This document shows positions 8,349 to 20,523 of a stretch of 43,129 nucleotides of DNA, one piece after another. The translations under genes were made by a program, and so were the position numbers. Under the pieces are notes generated by a model. That model worked only from the letters and a program-made list of their open reading frames with translations, was not told the origin of the DNA and made no database searches. This DNA comes from an uncultured bacterium (GTDB taxonomy: Bacteria; Acidobacteriota; Thermoanaerobaculia; Multivoradales; JAHEKO01). The stretch's first letter is position 1; each line of letters starts with the position of its first letter. The stretch covers positions 1-43,129 of the forward strand of contig CAJQNK010000007.1 in assembly GCA_905479655.1 (NCBI GenBank), written 5' to 3'.

Positions 8349-8499
8349 GACGGGGGCGAGCTGCCAACCCCGCCCCTCTCCGGACCCGTGGTGCGGGGTC
8401 GGCGGCCCGCCCGGGAACGGGGCGACAAATCCCACCTTCAAGGGTGGTCCGCCGCCGGCTTCCTCGTGGTTTCATGGGGGCCCGAAGGAGGTATCAGTG

Positions 8500-12099
<3,600 letters not shown>

Positions 12100-12172
12100 G
12101 GCCCGGGGTGGAGCGTGGGCGGCCACCGCGAGCTTCGCGGTCGGGGTCGCCGGAGCCTCAGGAGGAGGAGTG

Positions 12173-13165
12173 ATGGATCTCTCGACGCAGTATCTCGGCT
12201 TCGATCTGCCGCACCCGTTCATGCCCGGCGCCTCGCCGATGGTGGACGAGATCGACACCGTTCGACGCCTGGAGGATGCGGGGGCCTCGGCCATCGTCCT
12301 CCACTCGCTGTTCGAGGAGCAGCTCGCCGGCGAGCAGCTCGCCAACCTCACCGCGGTCGAGGACCCGGCAGACTCCTTTGCCGAGGCCCTCTCGTACTTC
12401 CCGGAGCCCGACGGCTACCGGCTGGGTCCCGACGACTACCTCGAGCAGATCCGGCGGATCCGCGAGACGGTGGGTGTACCCGTGATCGCGTCGCTCAACG
12501 GCACGACCCTGGGCGGCTGGCTCGAGTACGCCAAGCTGATGGAGCAAGCCGGGGCCCACGCGCTGGAGCTCAACATCTACCAGCTGGCCACGGACCCGGA
12601 CGAGAGCGGAGACGAGATCGAGCTGACGACCGTGGAGATGGTGCAGGAGGTCACGCGCAGCATCTCGATTCCCGTGGCCGTCAAGCTCTCGCCCTACTAC
12701 ACGGGCCTCGCCCACTTCGCCCGGCGGCTCGAGCGCGCGGGGGCGGCCGGCCTGATCCTCTTCAACCGCTTCTACCAGGCCGATATCGACGTGGAGGAGC
12801 TGGAGGTGCAGCGCTCGCTCCACCTCTCCGACTCCAGCGAGCTGCTGCTGCGCCTGCGCTGGCTCGCCATCCTCTCGGGTCGGGTCCAGACGTCGCTGGC
12901 GGTCACGGGTGGAGTCCACACCTCACTCGACGCCGTGAAGGCGATCATGACCGGGGCGGACGCGGTGCAGATGGTCTCGGCCCTGCTCCGCGACGGCCCG
13001 GACATGCTGCGCCGGATCCGCGAGGAGGTCGCCTTCTGGCTGGAGGAGCACGAGTACGACTCCCTGGCGCAGATGAAGGGCTCGATGAACCTGTCGCGGA
13101 CGCCGAACCCGAAGGCCTACGAGCGCGCGAACTACATCCAGATCCTGCAGGGCTGGGAGCGGTAA
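12173..13165 (+). CDS. Dihydroorotate dehydrogenase-like flavoprotein
   Basis: This 330-residue TIM-barrel protein resembles class 1 dihydroorotate dehydrogenase: YLGFDLPHPFMPGASP at the start, PVIASLNGTTLGGW, LELNIYQLA, PVAVKLSPYYTGL and a terminal FMN phosphate site (AVTGGVHTSLDAVKAIMTGADAVQM). In true PyrD the active-site region reads SCPN/NxSCP; here the equivalent stretch is LNIYQLATDPDESG, so pyrimidine synthesis is doubtful. Such DHOD-like proteins often sit beside NifJ, as here, and may use ferredoxin- or flavin-linked electrons (inference). ATG at 12173 follows GGAGGAGG; the GTG immediately before it is the only near alternative. Confidence 0.9.
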   Translation: MDLSTQYLGFDLPHPFMPGASPMVDEIDTVRRLEDAGASAIVLHSLFEEQLAGEQLANLTAVEDPADSFAEALSYFPEPDGYRLGPDDYLEQIRRIRETVGVPVIASLNGTTLGGWLEYAKLMEQAGAHALELNIYQLATDPDESGDEIELTTVEMVQEVTRSISIPVAVKLSPYYTGLAHFARRLERAGAAGLILFNRFYQADIDVEELEVQRSLHLSDSSELLLRLRWLAILSGRVQTSLAVTGGVHTSLDAVKAIMTGADAVQMVSALLRDGPDMLRRIREEVAFWLEEHEYDSLAQMKGSMNLSRTPNPKAYERANYIQILQGWER

Positions 13166-13231
13166 AGGGGGGCGACGGGGGGCGAAGAGCCCCACCTCCC
13201 CCAACCGTCCCACCCCAGGGCCCCGCCGAGC

Positions 13232-13237
13232 TATCCT
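13232..13237 (+). promoter_or_regulatory. Candidate -10 box (TATCCT) giving a leaderless AMP nucleosidase message
   Basis: TATCCT ends 7 bases before the ATG at 13245, so transcription would begin at or next to the start codon. No ribosome binding site precedes this ATG, which agrees with leaderless initiation. Confidence 0.35.
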
Positions 13238-13244
13238 TGTGGTC

Positions 13245-14015
13245 ATGGACCGTCTCGAGATCGCTCGCAACTGGCTCCCCCGGTACACCGGGATGCCGCT
13301 GGAGCAGTTCGGCGACTACATCCTGCTCACCAACTTCGACGGCTACCTGCGGAGCTTCGCCGAGCGGTTCGGTTGTGAGATCCATGGTGTCGGGCGGCCG
13401 ATGCAGGCGGCCACGAGCCGCGGTGGCCTGTCGATGGTGAACTTCGGCATCGGGTCGGCGAACGCGGCGACGGTGATGGACCTGCTGCTGGCCCGGGCGC
13501 CCAAGGGCGTCCTGTTCCTGGGCAAGTGCGGCGGCCTCAAGAAGTCCACCGAGATCGGCCACTTCATCCTGCCGATCGCGGCCGTGCGCGGTGAGGGGAC
13601 GAGCGACGAGTACCTGCCGCCGGAGGTGCCGGCGCTGCCCTCGTTCAAGCTCCACAAGTTCGTCTCGGAGAAGATCGTCCAGCGAGGCCTCGAGTACCGA
13701 ACCGGCGTGGTGTACACCACGAATCGACGACTCTGGGAGCACGACGTCGCCTTCCTCGACCGTCTGCAACGTCTCACCTGCATCGGCATCGACATGGAGA
13801 CGGCGACGATCTTCATCGTCGGCCACCACAACGAGATTCCCCGCGGAGCCCTGTTGCTGGTCTCCGACGTCCCGGTGACCCCCGACGGCGTCAAGACCGA
13901 GGACTCGGACCAGGCCGTCACCCGCGAGTGGGCCGCGGTCCACCTGGAGATCGGCATCGACGCGATGGAAGGCCTGGGCGAGAGCGGCGAGAGGATCAAG
14001 CACTTCCGCTACTGA
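13245..14015 (+). CDS. AMP nucleosidase
   Basis: The 256-residue member of the PNP/UDP phosphorylase superfamily closely matches the short AMP nucleosidases I know from Bacteroidetes: ARNWLPRYTGMPLEQFGDYILLTNF, VNFGIGSANAATVMDLL, LFLGKCGGLKKS, RGEGTSDEYLPPEVPALP, YTTNRRLWEHD and IDMETATIF. The last contains the conserved Glu of the nucleoside-binding site. The expected reaction hydrolyses AMP to adenine and ribose 5-phosphate, controlling adenylate pools in the cytoplasm. It lies 79 bases after the DHOD-like gene and 14 bases before the guanidine hydrolase. ATG at 13245 was chosen over the in-frame GTG at 13239; neither has a ribosome binding site. Confidence 0.92.
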   Translation: MDRLEIARNWLPRYTGMPLEQFGDYILLTNFDGYLRSFAERFGCEIHGVGRPMQAATSRGGLSMVNFGIGSANAATVMDLLLARAPKGVLFLGKCGGLKKSTEIGHFILPIAAVRGEGTSDEYLPPEVPALPSFKLHKFVSEKIVQRGLEYRTGVVYTTNRRLWEHDVAFLDRLQRLTCIGIDMETATIFIVGHHNEIPRGALLLVSDVPVTPDGVKTEDSDQAVTREWAAVHLEIGIDAMEGLGESGERIKHFRY

Positions 14016-14029
14016 GCCGTGACTTCGCC

Positions 14030-14926
14030 ATGATCTTCGATCCCTTCGCACCTCTGCGCCGCGTCCTCGTCCGGCGGCCCGGCGCCGATCTCGGTACCGC
14101 GGATCCCGAGGCCTGGGGCTATGGCGGCAGGATCGACATCGAGCGGGCCCGCGCGCAGCACAAGAGCCTCGTCGAGGCGTTGGTCGGGGCCGGCGCGGAG
14201 GTCGTCTTGCACGACCTGCCCCAGCCCGGGAAGGCGGATGCCGTCTTCGTCTTCGATCCGGTCCTGATCGCCGGGGAGGGCTTCGTCACGCTGTCGATGG
14301 GCAAGGAGCTGCGCCGTGGCGAGGAGGCGGCCCTGCAGCGCCGGCTTCTCGATCTCGGCCTCCACCATCTCGGCAGGCTCGAGGGTGGGGCCCGCGCCGA
14401 GGGCGGCGACCTCCTGTGGCTCGACGAGTCGAGGCTCGCCTGCGGGCTCGGCTTCCGGACCAACCGCGCGGGGGTCGAGGCTCTCGAGCGGCTCCTCGCT
14501 CCCCTGGGGATCGCGGTCGAGGCGTTCGACCTGCCGTTCTCGGGCGGCCCGGAGCGCTGCCTGCACCTTCAGTCGCTGATCTCGAGACCCGCGCGGGACC
14601 TGGCGGTGATCCACCTGCCGTTGTTGCCCGTCAGGCTCTGGCGGCACCTGGAGCGGCGCGGGATCCGCCGGGTCGAGGTCCCCGCGGAGGAGCTGCCCAC
14701 CCTCGGCCCCAACGTCCTGGGCCTGGGTGACGGCCGTGTGATCGTCGTCGAGGGCAACCCCCGGACCCGGGCCGGGCTCGAGGCGGCCGGCTGCGAGGTG
14801 ATCGCCGTCGAGGCCCCGGACCTCTGTCTGCTGGCGGAGGGGGGACCGACCTGCCTGACGCTGCCCCTCGAGCGGAGTGCGGAGGCCCTCGGCCACCCCG
14901 GCTCCGGAGTAGCGAACCCGGAGTAG
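14030..14926 (+). CDS. Dimethylarginine dimethylaminohydrolase / arginine deiminase-like hydrolase
   Basis: The 298-residue member of the guanidino-group modifying superfamily has the catalytic triad pattern: E124 and D127 in AEGGDLLWL, H179 in ERCLHLQSL, and nucleophile C275 in GGPTCLTLPLE close to the C-terminus. It opens with PLRRVLVRRPGADL as DDAH-type enzymes do. Hydrolysis of methylarginine to citrulline plus dimethylamine is the best guess; a related arginine or amidino substrate is possible. The start ATG lies 14 bases after the AMP nucleosidase stop, and the two are probably co-transcribed. No strong ribosome binding site is visible. Confidence 0.88.
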   Translation: MIFDPFAPLRRVLVRRPGADLGTADPEAWGYGGRIDIERARAQHKSLVEALVGAGAEVVLHDLPQPGKADAVFVFDPVLIAGEGFVTLSMGKELRRGEEAALQRRLLDLGLHHLGRLEGGARAEGGDLLWLDESRLACGLGFRTNRAGVEALERLLAPLGIAVEAFDLPFSGGPERCLHLQSLISRPARDLAVIHLPLLPVRLWRHLERRGIRRVEVPAEELPTLGPNVLGLGDGRVIVVEGNPRTRAGLEAAGCEVIAVEAPDLCLLAEGGPTCLTLPLERSAEALGHPGSGVANPE

Positions 14927-15117
14927 CGGACCCGGAGAAGGCAGGCACCGCTCCCGGCCGACCGGGGGGCGTGGGTTGCCGAAGGGGCCGCGAGGCCGCC
15001 GGTCGGCGAGGGGGCGGGTCTTTCGCTGCGGGCATTCTCATCAACCCGGTAATATCTCCGGAACAGTTCATTCTTCTCGCCTGAGTTTCCGGCGGGACCT
15101 GGGGTGCCCCCTAGAAC

Positions 15118-16350
15118 ATGACGCTCGACCCGACGCTCGACCCGACGCTCGACTCCTTCGACCTGAGGGATCCGGACCTGTACCTGGACGGTCCGCCACA
15201 CGAGATCTTCGCCCACCTGCGGCGGAAGGACCCGGTCCACTGGAGTCCCGAGAGCGACGGCCCGGGGTTCTGGTCCGTCACTCGCCACCGGGACCTGGTG
15301 GCCGTCTCCCGCGATCCCGCCACCTACTCTTCGGCCCGCGAGCGGGGCGGGCACCGGCTCTTCGACGAGGTGGAGACCTCCGGCCGGGACGCCGCTGCCA
15401 GCATGATCAGCATGGATCCACCCGAGCACACCCGCTATCGGCGGATGGTGCAGGACGCGTTCGGCCCGGCGCGACTCGAAGGCCTCACGGGGCCGATCCG
15501 CAGCAGGACGGTCGAGCTCCTCGACCGCCTCGTCGGCCGCCGCGAGTGCGAGTTGGTGGGCGACGTGGCGGCGGAGCTGCCGCTCCAGGTGCTGGCCGAG
15601 CTGTTCGGGATCCCGGAGGACGAGCGTCGGCCGCTGTTCGAGTGGAGCGACGCCGTCATCGCGGAGGACGACCCGGACATGCGCCCCTCGAGAGAGCACG
15701 CGATGCGCTGCGAGGCGGAGATGGCGGCCTATGCCCTCGAGCTCTGGCAGCGACGCCTGGAGCGGCCGGGCAACGACCTGGTGAGCCTGCTCGTGCACCA
15801 CCGGGTCGACGGGCGCAGGATCTCCATCGAGCGCTACCTGTCGGCCTTCGCGCTCCTGCTCGTGGCGGGGAACGAGACGACGCGCAACGCGATCGCGGCG
15901 GGCGTCGAGGCCCTGTGTCGCCACCCCGACCAGCTCGCGCTCCTGGTGTCGCGGCCGGAGATCTCGCGGGACGCGGCGGAGGAGATCCTGCGCTGGGTCT
16001 CGCCCGTGCTGCACATGCGCCGGACGGCGACGCGCGACGCGGAGATCGGGGGCAAGAGGATCCGGAGCGGCGACAAGCTCGCCCTGTGGTACGTCTCCGC
16101 GAACCGCGACGAGGAGGTCTTCGAGCGGGCCGACGAGTTCCTGTTGGAGCGCCGGGCGCAGTCCCACCTGGCCTTCGGTATCGGGCCCCACTTCTGCCTC
16201 GGCGCCCGGCTGGCGAGTCTGGAGCTCCGCATCTTCCTGGAGGAGTTCCTGCGTCGTTTCCCGCGCCCGGAGCTCGCGGGACCCGTGCGCCGCGTGCGGT
16301 CGAACTTCATCCACGGCATCAAGGAGCTGCCGCTCCGTCTCTGCGGGTAG
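15118..16350 (+). CDS. Cytochrome P450 monooxygenase
   Basis: The product is 410 residues. The I-helix oxygen-activation motif is AGNETTRN (about 250-257), the K-helix ExxR is E289-R292, and the heme-thiolate loop is FGIGPHFCLGA with Cys360. The N-terminus is soluble, without a membrane anchor, as in bacterial class I P450s that need a ferredoxin partner. None is encoded nearby, although low-potential ferredoxin is implied by the NifJ gene. MDPPEHTRYRRMV resembles bacterial steroid or terpenoid hydroxylases; the substrate is unknown. The N-terminus begins with a 4-residue repeat LDPT-LDPT-LD encoded by a 12-base tandem repeat. ATG at 15118 has no ribosome binding site but sits just after a TAGAAC box. 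The 191 bases upstream are AT-richer near 15045-15075 and may hold the promoter. Confidence 0.95.
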   Translation: MTLDPTLDPTLDSFDLRDPDLYLDGPPHEIFAHLRRKDPVHWSPESDGPGFWSVTRHRDLVAVSRDPATYSSARERGGHRLFDEVETSGRDAAASMISMDPPEHTRYRRMVQDAFGPARLEGLTGPIRSRTVELLDRLVGRRECELVGDVAAELPLQVLAELFGIPEDERRPLFEWSDAVIAEDDPDMRPSREHAMRCEAEMAAYALELWQRRLERPGNDLVSLLVHHRVDGRRISIERYLSAFALLLVAGNETTRNAIAAGVEALCRHPDQLALLVSRPEISRDAAEEILRWVSPVLHMRRTATRDAEIGGKRIRSGDKLALWYVSANRDEEVFERADEFLLERRAQSHLAFGIGPHFCLGARLASLELRIFLEEFLRRFPRPELAGPVRRVRSNFIHGIKELPLRLCG

Positions 16351-16354
16351 GGTC

Positions 16355-16373
16355 CCCACCGCCCGCCGGTGGG
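16355..16373 (+). terminator. Hairpin after the P450 gene, possible terminator
   Basis: A 7-bp perfect stem CCCACCG/CGGTGGG with a 5-base loop starts four bases after the P450 stop codon. There is no T-run, so intrinsic termination would be weak. Confidence 0.35.
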
Positions 16374-16446
16374 TTGCGCCCGCGGCTCCGAGGGTGCACT
16401 ATGGGTTGAAGCCCGGGGTCGGACGAGCCTGGGCGAGGAGGCATCC

Positions 16447-16863
16447 ATGTTTCGGCGCCTGCTGGTACCCGTCGACCTGAGCGGACGAAGCCACGAGGCC
16501 CTCTCGGTCGCCCGCGAGCTCGTGTCGCCGGGTGAGGGGGAGCTGACGCTCCTCCATGTGATCGAGACCATCGAGGGCTCCGACGAGGAACTCGAGGCCT
16601 TCTACTCCCGCCTGGAACAGCGCGCTCGCGGGGTCCTGGACGAGCTGGCCTCGCAGATCCCCGACGAGGGGCCGCAGATTCGCGGGGAGGTGACCTACGG
16701 CAGGCGGTCCCTGGAGATCGTGGCGTTCGCCGAGCGTCACGGACACGACCTGATCGTCATCGGCTCCCGACGGATCGATCAGGAGCAGCCGGCATCGGGC
16801 TGGCCGAGCCTGAGCCACCAGGTGGCGATCCTGGCCCAGTGTGCCGTGCTGTTGGTGAAGTAG
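16447..16863 (+). CDS. Universal stress protein, single domain
   Basis: The 138-residue single USP domain has FRRLLVPVDLSGRSHEALSVA at the N-terminus, LTLLHVIE, and HDLIVIGSR near the C-terminus. The usual ATP-binding motif (GxxGx9GS/T after the last strand) is replaced by a proline/serine-rich loop, so nucleotide binding is doubtful. The start ATG follows GAGGAGG with good spacing. It is one of four USP genes in this window. Role in stress or energy limitation is family knowledge only. Confidence 0.88.
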   Translation: MFRRLLVPVDLSGRSHEALSVARELVSPGEGELTLLHVIETIEGSDEELEAFYSRLEQRARGVLDELASQIPDEGPQIRGEVTYGRRSLEIVAFAERHGHDLIVIGSRRIDQEQPASGWPSLSHQVAILAQCAVLLVK

Positions 16864-16998
16864 CGCCTTCCCCGCACCACGGGCATCCCCGCGTCCCCCC
16901 CCGCCCGGGTAGGCCGTCCGGCCACCCCACGACCCGTTTCCCGACGGGGTCGGGAGCGACATGATGGAAGGTGGAGTACGACCGGGAGAGGGGACGAG

Positions 16999-18306
16999 AT
17001 GAAGCGAGGACCGAAGAGAAAGAAGCCGGGTCTGATGCGGCCGGAGTCCCTGATGATGAGCTACGGGTACCACCCCGAGTGGTCGGAGGGGGCGATCAAG
17101 ACGCCGCTGTTCCAAACCTCCACCTTCGTGTTCCACTCCGCCAGGGAGGGGAAGGAGTTCTTCAGCCAGGCCTACGGCCTGAAGGAAAAGGACCCGGCCC
17201 ACCCCATGGGCCTCATCTACAGCCGGCTGAACAACCCGAATCTCGAGATCGTCGAGGACCGGCTCAATCTCTGGGATCGCGCGGAGTCGAGCGCCGTCTT
17301 CGCCTCCGGCATGGCCGCGATCTCCACCTCCATCCTCGCCCTGGTCGGCCTCGGCGAGGCGGTCGTCTTCGCCCGCCCCGTGTACGGCGGTACGGACTAT
17401 CTCCTCGAGCACCTCCTCCCCGAGAAGGGGATCGTGACGAGAGAGTTCCCGGCGGGTGCGGACGCGGCGGAGGTCGAAGGGATCCTGGAGCAGCTCGAGG
17501 AGGCCGGCACTCCCTGCCGCCTGGTGTTCATGGAGACCCCGGCGAATCCCACCCTGGTCGAGACGGACATCGAGGCCCTCGCCGCCGTCGCCCATCGACA
17601 CGGCGCCCTGTGCGCCGTGGACAATACCCTCCTGGGCCCGCTCTATCAGCGTCCGCTGGAGCACGGCGCGGACCTGGTTCTCTACTCGGCGACCAAGAAT
17701 CTCGGTGGGCACTCGGACCTCGTCGCCGGCGTGGCGCTCGGCAGCGGCGAGCTGGTGGAGAGCATCAAGCTGTACCGGACGATCCTGGGCAGCATGCTGG
17801 ACCCCCACTCCGCATGGCTGCTCCTGCGCTCCCTCGAGACGGCGAAGCTGCGCATGACCTGCGCCTGCAAGAACGCGCAGAAGGTCGCGGCATGGCTCGC
17901 GAAGCATCCCCGGGTCGGTCGGGTCCACTACCCCGGGCTGCTCCCGGAGGGCGACCAGAAGGGGATCCACGAGCGCCAGGCCCTGGGGCCGGGCGCCATG
18001 CTCGCCTTCGAGCTGGCCGAGGGGGGGGAGCAGGAGGCGTTCCGGGTGATCGACAACACCGAGCTCATCAAGCTCGCCGTCAGCCTGGGCGGCACGGAGT
18101 CGCTGGTCGAGCATCCCAGCTCGATGACCCATGCCGACGTGCCGCCCGACGAGCAGGCCGCGATCGGGATCACCGCCTCACTGATCCGTCTTTCTGTGGG
18201 CATCGAGCATCCCGACGACCTGATCGCGGACCTGGCCGCGGCCCTCGACACGCTCGAACCGGCCGCGGTCGTCGAGGCGGAGCCTTCGGAGGAGAGTTCG
18301 ACATGA
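16999..18306 (+). CDS. Cys/Met-metabolism PLP-dependent enzyme (cystathionine gamma-synthase / methionine gamma-lyase family)
   Basis: The 435-residue fold-type I PLP enzyme has YSRLNNPN near the substrate entrance, SAVFASGMAAIS, PVYGGTDYLL (PLP stacking Tyr), FMETPANPT, AVDNT with the PLP-binding Asp, and the Schiff-base lysine in LYSATKNLGGHSD. SLGGTESLVEHPSSMTH near the C-terminus is diagnostic of the family. Whether it makes cystathionine or homocysteine, or degrades methionine, cannot be decided by eye. Its stop overlaps the start of the following USP gene (ATGA), so the two are translationally coupled. A GAGAGGGG site precedes the ATG. Confidence 0.92.
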   Translation: MKRGPKRKKPGLMRPESLMMSYGYHPEWSEGAIKTPLFQTSTFVFHSAREGKEFFSQAYGLKEKDPAHPMGLIYSRLNNPNLEIVEDRLNLWDRAESSAVFASGMAAISTSILALVGLGEAVVFARPVYGGTDYLLEHLLPEKGIVTREFPAGADAAEVEGILEQLEEAGTPCRLVFMETPANPTLVETDIEALAAVAHRHGALCAVDNTLLGPLYQRPLEHGADLVLYSATKNLGGHSDLVAGVALGSGELVESIKLYRTILGSMLDPHSAWLLLRSLETAKLRMTCACKNAQKVAAWLAKHPRVGRVHYPGLLPEGDQKGIHERQALGPGAMLAFELAEGGEQEAFRVIDNTELIKLAVSLGGTESLVEHPSSMTHADVPPDEQAAIGITASLIRLSVGIEHPDDLIADLAAALDTLEPAAVVEAEPSEESST

Positions 18307-19214
18307 TGGAGCTGCGCAACGTTCTCTGCCCCCTCGACTTCGGGGAGACCGAGGGCGCCGGGCTGGACCTGGCGGTCTCGATCTGCCGGCGCTTCGGAGC
18401 CCGGTTGGTGCTCGAGCACAACGTGGACCCGCGTCCCCCGCAGTCCATGGCGGTCACCTGGATGTGGTCGGAGGAGCAGGAGCGGGAGGGCGAGGACCGG
18501 GAGACGACGGCCGTCCGGCACCTCGAGCAGACCCTCGGCGCCCTGCCCTCGGGAGTCGAGGCCGAGGCCAAGCTCACCCGGGGTCCGGTCGACCTCGCCC
18601 TCCTGGAGGTCGCCCGACGCGTGCCGGCGGACCTCCTCGTCATGGTCAGCCACGGCCGGAGCGGTCCCGAGCACAAGAGTCTGACCGAGAGGATGATCGT
18701 GGCGGCTCCGTGCCCCGTGCTGACCGCGCCGGACGGCGCCGGGAGCGCCCGGTTGTTCGGCTCTCTGGAGGACGGGGCGGAGGAGCTGACGGTCGTGGTT
18801 CCGGTGGAGTTCGAGGAACACTCCCTGCGGGCCCTGGATTTCGCCTTCGAGCTCCTGGATCGACTTCCGGCCCGGCTCCATGTGCTCCACCTCGAGCCCG
18901 AGAAACGCATCGAGGAGGAGGGGGCCCGATCGACCCTGAGCCTCGCGGAGAGGGTGCCGGAGTGGCTGCGCGAGCGGGTCGAGATTCACGTCGAGGCGGG
19001 TCCTCCGGTCGACGGAATCCTGAAGCGGGCGCGGGAGCTCGACGCCTCGATGATCGTCATGGGAACTCACCCCAAGGGTCTCGTCAGCCGTTTCCTCCAG
19101 GGCGCGACGTCGTTCGAGGTTCTCCATGGCGCCGCCTGGCCCATCTGGTTCGTGCCGGCGTCGGCGCAGGTCGCCGCGAGCGGAAGCCGGGACGAGAGCA
19201 GGCTGGAGGTCTGA
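18303..19214 (+). CDS. Universal stress protein, tandem two-domain
   Basis: The 303-residue product has two USP domains of about 140 residues each: LRNVLCPLDFGETEG and LLVMVSHGRSGPEHK in the first, LTVVVPVEFEEHSLRALDFA and MIVMGTHPKGLVSRFLQGATS in the second. The second keeps a G-x-x-G-type nucleotide loop better than the first. The ATG at 18303 overlaps the TGA of the PLP enzyme gene and has GGAGGAG upstream. The coupling suggests that USP dosage follows the metabolic enzyme (inference). Confidence 0.9.
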   Translation: MMELRNVLCPLDFGETEGAGLDLAVSICRRFGARLVLEHNVDPRPPQSMAVTWMWSEEQEREGEDRETTAVRHLEQTLGALPSGVEAEAKLTRGPVDLALLEVARRVPADLLVMVSHGRSGPEHKSLTERMIVAAPCPVLTAPDGAGSARLFGSLEDGAEELTVVVPVEFEEHSLRALDFAFELLDRLPARLHVLHLEPEKRIEEEGARSTLSLAERVPEWLRERVEIHVEAGPPVDGILKRARELDASMIVMGTHPKGLVSRFLQGATSFEVLHGAAWPIWFVPASAQVAASGSRDESRLEV

Positions 19215-19241
19215 GCCCGGCGGCGGGAAAGGAGTCGTGGC

Positions 19242-19574
19242 ATGGAGTGGCGGGAAGCCAAGGAGCGGACGAAGGGCCTCTGGCTGGAGATCCGGGGCGC
19301 GGTGGGCGAGGCCGAGACGCTGGACCTGCTGGGCCGCATCAACTCTCTCAACGCCCTGTGCGAACGGGCGGTGATGGACGCGGGCGGCGATCCGGGCCTG
19401 TGCGCCTACTGCGCCTTCTACCAGCAGTTCGGCGGCTGCATGGACGTCACGGTGGAGATGAGCGAGTGCGCCGTGCGCCGGGACTGGGACGGCCTCCGCG
19501 AGCTGATCGACCGCTTCCTGCTGGTCCTCGACCGCCTGGAGTGCGAACCCGGGGAGCCGGCAGCCGCCTCCTGA
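19242..19574 (+). CDS. Small cysteine-rich protein (110 aa), unknown function
   Basis: This 110-residue soluble protein has cysteines at 40, 54, 57, 66, 76 and 101. The central segment PGLCAYCAFYQQFGGC looks like a metal-binding knuckle, followed by an amphipathic helix ELIDRFLLVLDRL. I do not recognise the family. The start ATG has AAGGAG upstream. It lies 27 bases after the USP gene and is convergent with the sigma factor gene. That sigma factor ends in a domain of similar plan: C, then LCxxC, then C, then a C-terminal helix. Confidence 0.75.
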   Translation: MEWREAKERTKGLWLEIRGAVGEAETLDLLGRINSLNALCERAVMDAGGDPGLCAYCAFYQQFGGCMDVTVEMSECAVRRDWDGLRELIDRFLLVLDRLECEPGEPAAAS

Positions 19575-19618
19575 GCGCACTGCCTGGGCGCTGGACCGGA
19601 GGACGGCTCCGAGGCCGG

Positions 19619-20431
19619 TCAGACTCCCGACCGACGCTCGGTCAGGCGGGCGAGGACCATCTCTCGCACCTTCGGCGGCAGGTGGTCGTTGCCCAGCAGG
19701 AGGCAGACGTCGCGGGTCAGGTCCAGCGTGTCGAAGAGCGAGCGGCAGCGGTCGCAGAGGTCCTGGGCGGGCACGGGGAACTCGACGCCCTGGTCCAGCG
19801 CCTCCTGCTTGGCGGTCAGCAGGTCCAGGCAGATCTGCCGCTCGTGCTCCGCGGCGGGGGCGGGACGGCGGGGCAGCTCGCGGTCCAGGGCGGCGCGAAG
19901 CTGCATCCGGGCCCGGTGGACGCGGGTCTTGACGGTGGCGGGCTTCAGGTCCAGGATCGCGGCGACCTCGGCAACCGACAGCTCGGCCAGGTCCTTGAGC
20001 ACCAGGGGCATCCGGTAGGGCAGCGGCAGCTCGGCGATGGCCCGGTCGACGGCCTCCCGCGTCTCGCGGCGCAGATGGCTCTCGAGGGGCGCCTCCCGAC
20101 CCTGGGAGAGGTCCGGAAGGGGGTCCTCGCGTCCAGGCAGGAGGTCCGACAGGGAGTCCAGGGTGCGGGGCTGTCCCGCCCGGCGGCGCTTGCGGCGCCA
20201 GCAGGCGCGCGACGCGATGGTGTACAGCCACGTGCCCGGGTCGGACCGTCCCTCGAACTGGCCCCACTTGCGGAACGCCAGCAGGAAGGTGTCCTGCAGG
20301 AGATCCTCCGCCTCCTGGGGAGAGCCGCACAGACGGAGCCCGAGGTGGTAGATCTTGCCGCCGTGCTCCTCCAGCAGGCTCTCGATCGCCCGGTCGCGGC
20401 GCTCGTGGACCGTCTCCTCGGGCGTCGGCAT
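19619..20431 (-). CDS. ECF-type RNA polymerase sigma factor with C-terminal cysteine domain
   Basis: The 270-residue product has region 2 at about 15-85 (EEAEDLLQDTFLLAFRKW and TWLYTIASRACWRRKRR) and region 4 at about 120-185 (AIAELPLPYRMPLVLKDL, VAEVAAILDLKPATVKTRVHRARMQLR). About 80 residues follow that ordinary ECF sigma factors lack, with cysteines at 201, 226, 229 and 243 (LCDRC in the middle). The tail recalls zinc-binding anti-sigma domains but lacks the HxxxCxxC histidine. It may be a built-in sensor or repressor (inference). No separate anti-sigma gene is adjacent. ATG at 20431 is six bases from a TATGAT box, suggesting a leaderless message. Confidence 0.92.
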   Translation of the reverse strand: MPTPEETVHERRDRAIESLLEEHGGKIYHLGLRLCGSPQEAEDLLQDTFLLAFRKWGQFEGRSDPGTWLYTIASRACWRRKRRRAGQPRTLDSLSDLLPGREDPLPDLSQGREAPLESHLRRETREAVDRAIAELPLPYRMPLVLKDLAELSVAEVAAILDLKPATVKTRVHRARMQLRAALDRELPRRPAPAAEHERQICLDLLTAKQEALDQGVEFPVPAQDLCDRCRSLFDTLDLTRDVCLLLGNDHLPPKVREMVLARLTERRSGV

Positions 20432-20437
20432 GGGCCC

Positions 20438-20443
20438 ATCATA
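20438..20443 (-). promoter_or_regulatory. Candidate -10 box (TATGAT) of the sigma factor gene
   Basis: TATGAT on the reverse strand is separated by 6 bases from the ATG at 20431, so the transcript would start at the start codon. No ribosome binding site is present between them. Confidence 0.4.
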
Positions 20444-20523
20444 GCGGCCGACGGGGTCCCCCGGGTGGGCCTCGGGCGAAGACGCGGACACGCGAAGACG
20501 CGAAGCCGGGTGGGGGTGTCGGG

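Noticed and set aside
15118..15153. 12-bp tandem repeat at the start of the P450 gene
   Set aside because: It is in frame, encodes LDPT repeats in a flexible N-terminus and needs no explanation beyond slippage.
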